From Methanothermococcus okinawensis (lineage in GTDB: Archaea > AGJL01 > Methanococci > Methanococcales > Methanococcaceae), in NCBI GenBank assembly GCA_015661585.1, contig DQVU01000128.1:1-14625 (forward strand): a DNA stretch of 14,625 nucleotides, written 5' to 3'. Position numbers and translations under genes: made by a program. Numbering within the stretch: position 1 is the stretch's first letter; every line of letters begins with the position of its first letter. The notes beneath the pieces were generated by a model. That model had not been told where the DNA came from. It ran no database searches and saw nothing but the letters and a program-made list of their open reading frames with translations. This document shows positions 1-6,310 of this stretch, one piece after another.

Positions 1-2
1 TA

Positions 3-92
3 GGATACATGAGGGACTACGCTAAGATGATACATCCTGAGCTGTTCCCCGATGGGGATAATAATTTAAAGTATCATGTAAAAATTGAGTAA
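3..92 (+). CDS. C-terminal end of an unidentified protein (partial, cut by window start)
   Basis: An open frame enters from the left edge and stops at TAA 90-92, giving 29 visible residues that end HPELFPDGDNNLKYHVKIE. The tail is hydrophilic with no metal-binding or membrane motif. I do not recognise the family from so short a piece, so no function is given. It is called coding because the frame is open to the edge, is on the same strand as the next gene, and is much less AT-rich than the spacer that begins right after its stop codon. The next gene, mfnB, starts 113 nt downstream behind its own promoter-like sequence, so co-transcription is uncertain. Confidence 0.6.
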   Translation, partial: GYMRDYAKMIHPELFPDGDNNLKYHVKIE

Positions 93-153
93 TTTAGTTA
101 AAACTATTCTATTTTTTTGATTTTTAATATTTTTATAATTTAATAGTAAAATT

Positions 154-163
154 TTTAAATATT
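154..163 (+). promoter_or_regulatory. Possible TATA box for mfnB
   Basis: TTTAAATATT lies in a very AT-rich 113-nt spacer. A start site about 25 nt downstream would leave a leader of roughly 20 nt before the mfnB start codon, long enough to hold its ribosome binding site. Other AT-rich octamers nearby could serve equally well, so this is only a candidate. Confidence 0.3.
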
Positions 164-205
164 ATTTTTATTTAAATTTTTTATTAAAACACCATAGGTG
201 AATAT

Positions 206-922
206 ATGAGGATACTTATCAGTCCAAAGGATATAGAGGAGGCTAAAGAAGCCATTGAAGGCGGAGCAGATATTATAGATGTTAAAAATCCGTTGGAAGG
301 TTCCTTAGGTGCAAACTTTCCATGGGTAATAAAGGAGATTAGAGATATTACTCCAAAGGATCGTTTAGTTAGTGCAACGGTGGGAGATGTACCTTATAAA
401 CCTGGGACTGTGGCCCTTGCAGCAGTTGGGGCTGCTATAAGTGGGGCAGATTATATAAAAGTTGGACTCTATGGGACAAGATCCTACAGGGAGGCTGTGG
501 ATGTAATGAATAAAGTTGTGAAGGCAGTTAAAGAGATTGACGAGAATAAGATAGTTGTAGCTGCAGGGTATGCCGATGCTTACAGGGTAGGAGCAGTGGA
601 TCCTCTTGTAATACCTAAGGTTGCCAGGGATTCAGGATGTGACGTTGCAATGTTAGATACTGCAGTTAAAGACGGTAAGAGGTTATTTGATCACTTGAAT
701 AAGGAGTTGCTCTCTGAATTTGTGGAGGAAGTCCATAACTACGGCTTAAAATGTGCATTGGCAGGTTCTATAAGGAAAGAAGATATACCTGTATTGAAGG
801 AAATTGGATGTGATATAGTGGGAATTAGGGGGGCAGCATGTACCAAGGGAGACAGAAACAACGGTAAAATAAAAAAGGAGTTAGTTGAAGAGTTAGTAAG
901 ATTATGTAAAAAAGAGATATAA
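206..922 (+). CDS. mfnB: (5-formylfuran-3-yl)methyl phosphate synthase MfnB, methanofuran biosynthesis
   Basis: The 238-residue product closely resembles Methanocaldococcus MfnB (the MJ1099 family, about 235 residues). The enzyme condenses two glyceraldehyde-3-phosphate molecules into the furan precursor of methanofuran, the C1 carrier of the first step of methanogenesis, in the cytoplasm. It is a TIM-barrel of the DUF556 family. The family catalytic lysines are visible: K27 in DVKNP and K85 in DYIKVGLYG. D151 and K155 (LDTAVKDG) and the conserved AAGYADAYRVGAV block (about 119-131) are also present, so all expected active-site residues are intact. The ATG at 206 is set by a strong AGGTGA ribosome binding site at 196-201. 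Length is normal with no truncation. No other methanofuran gene is adjacent; the next feature is a tRNA after a 369-nt spacer. Confidence 0.96.
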   Translation: MRILISPKDIEEAKEAIEGGADIIDVKNPLEGSLGANFPWVIKEIRDITPKDRLVSATVGDVPYKPGTVALAAVGAAISGADYIKVGLYGTRSYREAVDVMNKVVKAVKEIDENKIVVAAGYADAYRVGAVDPLVIPKVARDSGCDVAMLDTAVKDGKRLFDHLNKELLSEFVEEVHNYGLKCALAGSIRKEDIPVLKEIGCDIVGIRGAACTKGDRNNGKIKKELVEELVRLCKKEI

Positions 923-935
923 ATAATCAACGAAA

Positions 936-1047
936 TCATTATAATAATCTCAATCCTCTTAGTGAGAATCATCTCTTCCTCCAATGTTCAGGGGTAGATA
1001 GGAGATATATTTATATTTTGAGGTGAATAGGAGTTTTTTTATTTTTT
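936..1047 (+). repeat. Dispersed intergenic element, copy A
   Basis: This shares two blocks with copies B (4064-4220) and C (10273-10506). Block 1 is TCTTCCTCCAATGTTCAGG (973-991), almost identical to C at 10338-10356. Block 2 is TTTATATTTTGAGGTGAATA followed by GGAG and a T-tract (1010-1047), matching B at 4181-4220. Copy A is the shortest and its left end is fuzzy. It starts just after mfnB, so it may supply that gene's 3' end. Function is not known. Confidence 0.55.
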
Positions 1048-1144
1048 ATACAACATCTTCATTATTTTTTATCGTGTTATTTTAAAATTATTTTAATAAT
1101 AAGAAAAATAATAAAAAAGAGAAAAAAACATAATTATCATCTTC

Positions 1145-1166
1145 CCTCTATCCTTAACATCTGGAG
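1145..1166 (-). repeat. Inverted copy of the repeat core (E)
   Basis: Read on the minus strand it contains CTCCAGATGTTAAGG, close to CTCCAATGTTTAGG in copy C. The flanks are not clearly similar, so this may be a decayed fragment or a chance match. Confidence 0.3.
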
Positions 1167-1291
1167 AGGCAAAATTCCTATCTTTAGTAGTGTTATTAAC
1201 TTCCCAATGGTGATCTTTGCACTGGAAGAATACTAACTCCAATGAAAAGGTTAATATATTAATAAAATTAATTATTAATATTATAATAGAT

Positions 1292-1368
1292 GCCCCTGTG
1301 GGCTAGCCAGGATATGCTTGCGAACTGCGGATTCGCAGACTCGGGTTCAAATCCCGACAGGGGCACCA
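1292..1368 (+). tRNA. tRNA-Arg (anticodon GCG)
   Basis: A full cloverleaf can be drawn. The acceptor GCCCCTG (1292-1298) pairs with CAGGGGC (1358-1364), followed by discriminator A1365 and an encoded CCA (1366-1368). The anticodon stem GCGAA/TTCGC (1320-1324, 1332-1336) holds the 7-nt loop CTGCGGA, giving anticodon GCG at 1327-1329, which reads arginine CGC/CGU codons. The T arm is TCGGG-TTCAAAT-CCCGA. A20 in the D loop and C35 in the anticodon are arginine identity elements, and G37 fits tRNAs reading CGN codons. The D stem is weaker (one G-U, one U-U). There is no intron. A start codon follows only 25 nt after the CCA. Confidence 0.92.
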
Positions 1369-1393
1369 TTTATAACTATTATAGGGTGTTAGT

Positions 1394-2047
1394 ATGATAT
1401 GTTGGTACGGCCACGCATGTTTTAAAGTAGATAGGGTACTGGTAGATCCCTTCATTCCAAACCCTCTTTGTAGTATAGACTACGATAAGGTTGTGGAGGG
1501 AGTAGAAGTTATAGCTGTAACCCACGGACACAGTGATCACCTTGGAAGTACAGTGGAGATCTCCAAGAGGTACAATATACCTGTTGTATCTAACCACGAG
1601 ATTTCAGTATACTTAGGGAGACGAGGAGTTGCTGCAGAGGGAATGAACATAGGGGGGACTGTTAAAATAAAGAACTCAAAATTAACGATGGTTAAGGCGG
1701 AACACTCCTCAGATATAGATGAAAATACACCTGGTGGGGTGGCTGCAGGGTATATAATTAACGACAGGGTCTATCACGCAGGAGATACTGGGCTATTTGG
1801 AGATATGAAACTTATAGGAGAGATTTATAATCCAAAAGTGGTACTCCTTCCAGTAGGTGGAAGATATACGATGGGACCAGAGGAGGCAGTGAAAGCTGTA
1901 GAGTACCTCAATCCAAAGGTATTTATACCTATGCATTACAACACCTTTCCACTGATAGAACAGGATATCTCAGATCTAGTAAAGAAAGTGGAGGAAATGG
2001 GAGTTAAGGTAATTGTGCCTAAGGTTGGAGAATGTATAGATATTTAG
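1394..2047 (+). CDS. UPF0173-type metal-dependent hydrolase (metallo-beta-lactamase fold)
   Basis: The 217-residue protein is a compact metallo-beta-lactamase-fold enzyme of the UPF0173 (YtkL-like) group, full length for that family. Metal ligands are visible: THGHSDHLG (H44, H46, D48, H49), H104 (AEHSSD), D131 in YHAGDTGLF and H181 in PMHYN. The family N-terminal WYGHACF (H7) is present. Members are predicted to bind two metal ions and hydrolyse an unknown substrate in the cytoplasm; the physiological reaction is not established. The ATG at 1394 has a GGGTG ribosome binding site at 1384-1388. The gene begins 25 nt after tRNA-Arg and may be transcribed together with it. A hairpin 30 nt after the stop may end transcription. 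Confidence 0.88.
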   Translation: MICWYGHACFKVDRVLVDPFIPNPLCSIDYDKVVEGVEVIAVTHGHSDHLGSTVEISKRYNIPVVSNHEISVYLGRRGVAAEGMNIGGTVKIKNSKLTMVKAEHSSDIDENTPGGVAAGYIINDRVYHAGDTGLFGDMKLIGEIYNPKVVLLPVGGRYTMGPEEAVKAVEYLNPKVFIPMHYNTFPLIEQDISDLVKKVEEMGVKVIVPKVGECIDI

Positions 2048-2076
2048 AGATTTAGGATAAGCGATAGGTATCTATC

Positions 2077-2094
2077 CTCCTAAGTTTTTAGGAG
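2077..2094 (+). terminator. Hairpin after the UPF0173 gene
   Basis: CTCCTAA (2077-2083) and TTAGGAG (2088-2094) form a perfect 7-bp stem with a 4-nt loop, 30 nt after the stop codon. It is not followed by a strong T-run, so a role in termination or 3'-end stability is inferred from position. Confidence 0.35.
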
Positions 2095-2277
2095 AGGGAA
2101 TATAAATAACATCTTTTCATTAAATCAGTCCTTACAACGACTTGGGCTTCATCACTTTCAACTCCTCTCAGGTTTATTGAGGATAAATTATCAATCTTGA
2201 TCTCTTAGGATGAGGGAAATACTACGGGATTTACAAACTTAATTTTAACCCGAGAAGAAGGTTTCTGGACAATTTTA

Positions 2278-2478
2278 CTCCAACTGAGACAGTTTTTTAT
2301 GTATGACAGAGACCTTCGTATATCTTATAGTAGGCATTTTCCCTTGTTTCTCTAAATACCCGCTTTATCCACCTCTCAATATTCTCTCCCATTCATCAGG
2401 TGTCCAAAAATAACCTGATTTTCCCTTCCTGTCCCACTCTTGTATTGTTTTTAGTAAACACCAAGTAATTTCATCATT
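2278..2478 (-). pseudogene. Decayed reading frame of unknown family
   Basis: On the minus strand, 37 codons followed by one TAA (2365-2367) and 29 more codons in the same frame look protein-like. The first part ends GYFWTPDEWERILRGG and the second contains YLEKQGKMPTIRYTKVSVIH. The mix of charged and aromatic residues and the single in-frame stop suggest a broken gene rather than random spacer. A DNA-binding or integrase-like origin crossed my mind because of the basic TIRYTKVSVIHKK stretch, but no catalytic motif of a tyrosine recombinase is visible, so no family is claimed. Confidence 0.3.
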
Positions 2479-2916
2479 TTACTTACTGTACAATTACAGT
2501 TAAACACAAAAACTTTTAAAGATCGCTCAAAACAGTCGTGAAAGCGTTAAGTTTTATAGTACTAAAAGGAAGAAAACAGGAGTAAAACGATAAAAGGATG
2601 AGTTATGGATTTCATCTGATCGTTTTAAAAACCCTGTAAAGACCAGTCTTTTTCTAGTTGATATAGTATAAAACCTATCTTTATTCCTTGGGGCGATTTT
2701 GTTCATGTAATTTGCGAGAAGTAGTTAGATAGGAAGATAGGAATATTCGTTCCACCTATGAAGAATTACTGGGAATACTTAAGAAAATAAAGGCGTCCTA
2801 ACCGAAATCGGAATATTTCTAAGATTCTACTCTTTATAATCTTTTTCTGCTTACTAAACGTGAGAGAAGAAACTTATACCCCCTCTAGAGAAAGTTACAA
2901 ATGCAAGGGACTTACA

Positions 2917-2924
2917 GGGTGTGA
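2917..2924 (+). promoter_or_regulatory. Ribosome binding site supporting the TTG start at 2928
   Basis: GGGTGTGA matches the methanogen anti-Shine-Dalgarno pattern and ends 3 nt before TTG 2928. An in-frame TGA at 2922-2924 rules out any longer form. Confidence 0.55.
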
Positions 2925-2927
2925 AAC

Positions 2928-3842
2928 TTGGACTTCCTGAGACTCTATATGATCTCGATGATCTCAATTATCTTTGGTTGTATCTTAGCTGAAATCTTGA
3001 GTGAGACCAATTTGATAAGACTCCTTGAGATCAAAACCTCTAGAATAGCAAAGTTTGGTATTCATCCGTCTTTAACTACAATTCCGGCACTCTATCTTGT
3101 AAACCCGAGGGTCGCTCATGCAAAAGCTTCTGTTCTATTGAAAAAAGGACTAATTGAGCCAGTGGATCTTTATATAGCCATCCTTGCTTCAAATCTTTCG
3201 TTGAGGGTTATGTATGTTTATCGCTATTATCTCCCCGTGCTTTTACCTCTCTTGGGGATTGTAACGCTTTATTTCATTGGTCTGAGAATCCTCTTTGATT
3301 TTTTTCTGGTTTTTGTGGTTTTGATGATTGGTCGTAGAAGATACAAAGATGTAAGAGTCATCTACAATAATAACAGGATTAATCTTGACTTTTCTGGGAA
3401 AGCTTTCAAAAATGGATTGATGAAGGGGCTAAAAACCTCACTAAACTTCGCTTTAAAATTTACGCCTCTTTTTCTATTGGTCGTGCTTATGCTCAAGTCG
3501 GGTATCTCTGATATGATATCCCCTACCCTTTCCCCCCTCCTTGAAAAACTAGGTTTGGACCCTCTGGGTATTACCTACCTCACAACTACCATCTTCAGCC
3601 CAACGGCTGCTTATGGAATACTTAAGGTGATGCTGAGCTATAATTACCCGATGCAAAAGATCCTAGGTTGCATGTTTCTTGGAAATGGGCTCTTTGTTCT
3701 TCTCAGTGAAAGCTGGGTCAGGATTCTACCCTTTTATTCTGGAATATATCCGAAGAAAGTGGCCTTAAGACTTCTCTTCCTTCAGGTGGGATTACCTTCC
3801 CTTTACAACATCCTTCTGGCAATTCTTTTACTTAAACTCTAA
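2928..3842 (+). CDS. Multi-spanning membrane protein, nucleoside-recognition (Gate) domain type
   Basis: The 304-residue protein is strongly hydrophobic, with about eight likely membrane segments (near residues 7-26, 75-95, 100-118, 120-137, 172-192, 215-235, 245-263 and 283-303) and a basic loop around 138-170. Overall it resembles archaeal membrane proteins annotated with the nucleoside-recognition/Gate domain, a family with no firmly established substrate, so transport is only inferred. The start is TTG with a good ribosome binding site; ATG 2949 is the alternative and would remove seven residues. Codon use differs from neighbours: isoleucine is mostly ATC/ATT rather than ATA, CTT/CTC leucine is frequent, and CGT/CGC arginine appears. 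With decayed frames on both sides, this suggests acquisition by transfer. It stands alone, not in an operon. Confidence 0.7.
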   Translation: MDFLRLYMISMISIIFGCILAEILSETNLIRLLEIKTSRIAKFGIHPSLTTIPALYLVNPRVAHAKASVLLKKGLIEPVDLYIAILASNLSLRVMYVYRYYLPVLLPLLGIVTLYFIGLRILFDFFLVFVVLMIGRRRYKDVRVIYNNNRINLDFSGKAFKNGLMKGLKTSLNFALKFTPLFLLVVLMLKSGISDMISPTLSPLLEKLGLDPLGITYLTTTIFSPTAAYGILKVMLSYNYPMQKILGCMFLGNGLFVLLSESWVRILPFYSGIYPKKVALRLLFLQVGLPSLYNILLAILLLKL

Positions 3843-3887
3843 AATTCTGATATTCTTGATGATTTATTTTGTGTTTGGTTTTGTTCA

Positions 3888-3989
3888 TTAGATTTTCCAC
3901 CTCCTTAAATTCTCAGCTAGGGTATTCAGTTCTTCACTAGAATTAACAATCTCCTCCATAGTACTCCATGTAAGGCAGAGGACAACGAC
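3888..3989 (-). pseudogene. Remnant resembling the C-terminal tail of a methyl-accepting chemotaxis protein
   Basis: On the minus strand the frame ending at TAA 3888-3890 reads TMEEIVNSSEELNTLAEN then LRRWKI. This matches the usual heptad-rich end of chemoreceptors (TMEE..SA.EEL..LAE.L....KI) in spacing and composition. Upstream residues (VVVLCLTWS) do not continue the coiled coil, so the match begins abruptly, as expected of a truncated or frameshifted remnant. No chemotaxis gene is nearby. The match is only about 24 residues long and rests on pattern recognition. Confidence 0.35.
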
Positions 3990-4063
3990 GAGATTTTACT
4001 TTCCACTGTATTAGCTCTTTATTGGGTATATATCTCAGGATGTTTTTTTAATACTCTGACAAT

Positions 4064-4220
4064 GAGAATTTCTGGCATGATATAAGGGTCATCTCACAGT
4101 TTGTAGTTGGAAGAGATTAGGAAAACCCCTTTCTCCAATATTGAGGAGTTGGTAATATTATCTCTTTATACTTTCAAAAATTTATATTTCGAGGTAAATA
4201 GAGGTTTTTTTTATTTTTTA
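4064..4220 (+). repeat. Dispersed intergenic element, copy B
   Basis: It aligns with copy C from GAGAATTTCTGGCATGATAT (B, 4064) and GAGAAATTCTGTCATAATAT (C, 10273), through the TCTCCAATATTGAGG core (4132-4146), to the terminal block TTTATATTTCGAGGTAAATA plus a T-tract (4181-4220). Copy C has extra A-rich sequence in the middle. The core CTCC-AATATTGA-GGAG can form a small hairpin. It lies downstream of the + strand membrane gene. Confidence 0.6.
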
Positions 4221-4531
4221 ACAATCTTTTTCCTTATTTTTATCTTATTATTATTTTTATAATCATTTTTATCTCTATTGATGGAAACTGGGTTTTTTAT
4301 TATTTTTATCGAGCTCATCGATAGTTGTTGTTTAGTTTAAAAATAAAAATAATAATAAAAATATATGAAAAGATAAAAATCTTTAAACACTGGTAAATAC
4401 TATAAAGAGATAAAATACCTAACTTGAACCTTCCCTGGATACTAAAGGAGTAGAACAAGCCCTCCCAACAGGACTGAAGTTTATTATTTAATTATAATTT
4501 AAAAGCTATGTTCTTGACTATAATAATCATC

Positions 4532-5239
4532 TTAAAACATCCCACTTACAAACCTGTAGGTTCTCTCATCCTTCGGATCCTTGAACACCCTCTCAGTCTC
4601 ACCAACTTCAACGATCTCCCCCCTCTCTATATAAGCCACCCTGTCTGATAGCCTCCGAGCCTGGAGGAGATCGTGGGTTGTAAATATTACAGTTTTTCCC
4701 TTTCTCTTCAACTCCTTTATAGTACCTTCTACAACCTTGATATTCTCAATATCTAAGTTAGATGTTGGCTCATCGAAAATATATACATCTATGTCCAACA
4801 CTAAAGCCCTCGCCACTGCAACCCTCTGCTTCTCCCCACCACTTAACCTCTTGGCATTTTTATCCCTTAAATCCAAGATCCCAAGGTATTCCAACACCTC
4901 ATCCACCTTCTCTTTAATATACCCCTTACAGTATCCTCTAACCTTTAACCCGTATGCAACATTTTCAAAGACTGTGCCTTTAAACATTACAGGGTTCTGA
5001 AAAACCATGGTTATACATTTTCTTACCTTTTCAGGATCTTTTTTAACATCTATACCTTTAAATAGATAAGTTCCCTCGAAATCAACATCTAAGGCAGAAA
5101 TTATCTTAAGTAAGGTGGTTTTCCCAGCACCACTGTATCCCAAAATCGCCAAAGCCTCCCCTTTATTTACGGTAAGATTAACATCCTTAAGGGCTACCTT
5201 ATCCCCAAAGGTTTTAAAAATCCCCTTTAGAACTATCAT
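4532..5239 (-). CDS. tupC: Tungstate ABC transporter ATP-binding protein TupC
   Basis: This 235-residue ABC ATPase energises tungstate import from the inner face of the membrane. From the ATG at 5239: Walker A GYSGAGKTT (34-42, with Tyr where Pro is usual), Q-loop Q81, signature LSGGEKQR (132-139), Walker B VYIFDE (152-157), D-loop SNLD and switch H189. I chose ATG 5239 over the upstream GTG at 5251 because it gives the ATGA overlap with the tupB stop and sits 8 nt after AAGGTGG; the GTG would lie inside that ribosome binding site. Tight coupling with tupB indicates translational linkage. The tungstate assignment comes from the tupA neighbour; the ATPase alone could equally belong to a molybdate system. 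Confidence 0.9.
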   Translation of the reverse strand: MIVLKGIFKTFGDKVALKDVNLTVNKGEALAILGYSGAGKTTLLKIISALDVDFEGTYLFKGIDVKKDPEKVRKCITMVFQNPVMFKGTVFENVAYGLKVRGYCKGYIKEKVDEVLEYLGILDLRDKNAKRLSGGEKQRVAVARALVLDIDVYIFDEPTSNLDIENIKVVEGTIKELKRKGKTVIFTTHDLLQARRLSDRVAYIERGEIVEVGETERVFKDPKDERTYRFVSGMF

Positions 5240-5955
5240 GAGTCTGCCCACCTTCTCTGTATATAATTAACTGTCATGGATATAAGATATACCAGAGACA
5301 GTAGTATAATCCCCAGTGCAATCGCCATACTTATCTCCCCCCTTGTGACATACATCTGAATTGCTGTAGTTAATACCCTCGTGTTCATCTCCCCTCCTTT
5401 TATAAAGATGTTTCCCCCTATCATAAGGGCTACTCCCAGTTCTGCAATGGCCCTGTTGAATGCAGCCATTAGGGACAGTAATATACCAGGAGATGTTTCC
5501 TCAATAACCTTCATCATCATCTGGGTTTCATCTGCTCCTAAGGTTAGTGCCAGGTATCTTACATCTTCCTCTATACTCTCTATAGAATTTACTGTAATAC
5601 TCACAACGATAGGTAAGATCAGTATCATCTGGCCGAGACTTATACCTGTAGTGGTGTAAAGTAGGTTTAGAAACCCCAAGGGCCCAGCAGGTGCCAAAAA
5701 GAGGTAGAGAATAAGCCCAAGTACTACTGTGGGAATACCCATCAACCCGTTAAAGATAGATTTTATAACATCTTTACCTTTAAAATCTGAGAGTCCCAGA
5801 ATTACCCCTATAGGAACACCTATTAATCCAGCGTATAAAGTAGCCAGTCCAGATACCTTTATACTTCTAAGGAGTATATCGTAGAGTTCAGGATCTCCAC
5901 TGATTATAAGTTTAAAGGCTTCAAGGAGTCCCTCGATTATATAGTCCCAGGCCAT
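5236..5955 (-). CDS. tupB: Tungstate ABC transporter permease TupB
   Basis: This 239-residue permease has five or so membrane segments (about 34-55, 70-90, 105-123, 157-180, 208-230). It carries the cytoplasmic EAA-type coupling loop at about 130-152 (DVRYLALTLGADETQMMMKV), which contacts the ATPase. Length and pattern fit the TupB group of tungstate/molybdate permeases. The ATG at 5955 follows a weak purine-rich GAGAGATAGGG leader. Its TGA stop shares bases with the tupC ATG (ATGA). A 355-nt AT-rich gap separates it from tupA, so tupBC may have a separate promoter. Confidence 0.9.
   Translation of the reverse strand: MAWDYIIEGLLEAFKLIISGDPELYDILLRSIKVSGLATLYAGLIGVPIGVILGLSDFKGKDVIKSIFNGLMGIPTVVLGLILYLFLAPAGPLGFLNLLYTTTGISLGQMILILPIVVSITVNSIESIEEDVRYLALTLGADETQMMMKVIEETSPGILLSLMAAFNRAIAELGVALMIGGNIFIKGGEMNTRVLTTAIQMYVTRGEISMAIALGIILLSLVYLISMTVNYIQRRWADS
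5248..5254 (-). promoter_or_regulatory. Ribosome binding site deciding the tupC start
   Basis: AAGGTGG on the minus strand lies inside the end of tupB, 8 nt before ATG 5239. It favours that ATG over GTG 5251. Confidence 0.6.
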
Positions 5956-6126
5956 CCCTATCTCTCTGAAAATTGTTTAAAAAATAATTAAAAGAATAAG
6001 GGTTATAGGTTATTCTACTTCATTAGTATCCACTGTTTTATTCTATTTTTATTAATTATAAAAAAATAAATAATAAATAGTAAAAACTTATAAAAAAAGA
6101 TTTCATTAATATACAGTTTAATTCGG

Positions 6127-6143
6127 GATAAAAACTTTTTATC
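6127..6143. promoter_or_regulatory. Perfect palindrome GATAAAAA-C-TTTTTATC
   Basis: Two 8-bp arms flank a single C. The one-base centre makes it a poor RNA hairpin but a plausible site for a dimeric DNA-binding protein. It lies between tupA and tupB, where a metal-responsive operator would make sense; that role is inference only. Confidence 0.35.
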
Positions 6144-6173
6144 TCCATATAGTCCTTAATTTTCCAGTTTATA

Positions 6174-6187
6174 CTGAGTACTGGAGG
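6174..6187 (-). repeat. Possible inverted fragment of the repeat core (F)
   Basis: On the minus strand it reads CCTCCAGTACTCAG, resembling CCTCCAATGTTCAG of copy A with three changes. Flanks do not align well, so the assignment is weak. Confidence 0.22.
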
Positions 6188-6310
6188 GATAAACGAGATT
6201 TCTGTTAACTACTCTTCTTAGAAGTACTAATTTCCCAATGAAGATGAAATTTTTATTCTTATTAGGTTTTTTATTCTATTATTTTTAAATTTTTATTATC
6301 ATTATTATTT

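Larger units (their letters stand above)
923..1291. other. 369-nt spacer with repeat copy A and T-tracts
   Basis: No coding frame is convincing here. It holds dispersed repeat copy A (about 936-1047), including an oligo-T block at 1034-1046 that could end mfnB transcription. It also holds an inverted copy of the repeat core at 1145-1166 and an AT-rich run before the tRNA (1250-1290) that presumably carries the tRNA promoter. A minus-strand frame over 739-984 is a shadow of mfnB. Confidence 0.6.
2095..2927. other. Long spacer with decayed reading frames
   Basis: These 833 nt have no intact gene but are clearly less AT-rich than typical spacers here such as 9560-9780. They contain interrupted protein-like frames on both strands. 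The best is on the minus strand (2278-2478). A second, on the plus strand around 2650-2790, reads as IKPIFIPWGDFVHVICEK, a TAG, then LDRKIGIFVPPMKNYWEYLRK and a stop. This is most simply read as debris of former genes upstream of the membrane gene at 2928. Confidence 0.4.
3843..4531. other. 689-nt spacer between convergent genes: MCP-like remnant, repeat copy B, T-tracts on both strands
   Basis: The left part (to about 4060) is less AT-rich and holds a short methyl-accepting-chemotaxis-protein-like tail on the minus strand. The middle holds repeat copy B. The right part is low-complexity A/T: T-runs on the plus strand at about 4204-4262 and on the minus strand at about 4335-4385. These could end transcription from the membrane gene and from tupC respectively. 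No complete gene is seen. Confidence 0.5.
5956..6310. other. 355-nt spacer inside the tup locus
   Basis: No gene is seen. Minus-strand T-rich runs at about 6058-6102 could end tupA transcripts. A perfect 17-nt palindrome sits at 6127-6143, and an inverted fragment of the repeat core (CTGAGTACTGGAGG, 6174-6187) lies beside it. Sequence near 5960-6000 is AT-rich and could carry a tupBC promoter. Confidence 0.45.

Noticed and set aside
1340..1368. tRNA-Arg as an integration site for the island at 2095-4060
   Set aside because: tRNA 3' ends are common attachment sites, but I could not find a second copy of the tRNA 3' sequence downstream, and an ordinary UPF0173 gene lies between the tRNA and the island.
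2278..2478. Tyrosine recombinase remnant
   Set aside because: The basic stretch looks integrase-like, but no R...HxxR...Y catalytic pattern is visible, so it is reported only as an unknown decayed frame.
4232..4385. Large inverted repeat of TTTTTATTATT-type sequence as a structured RNA
   Set aside because: The pairing is only A/T low complexity; T-tracts facing each of two convergent genes explain it more simply.
5240..5251. GTG start for tupC at 5251
   Set aside because: It lies within the AAGGTGG ribosome site that serves ATG 5239, and the ATGA overlap with tupB is the usual coupled arrangement.
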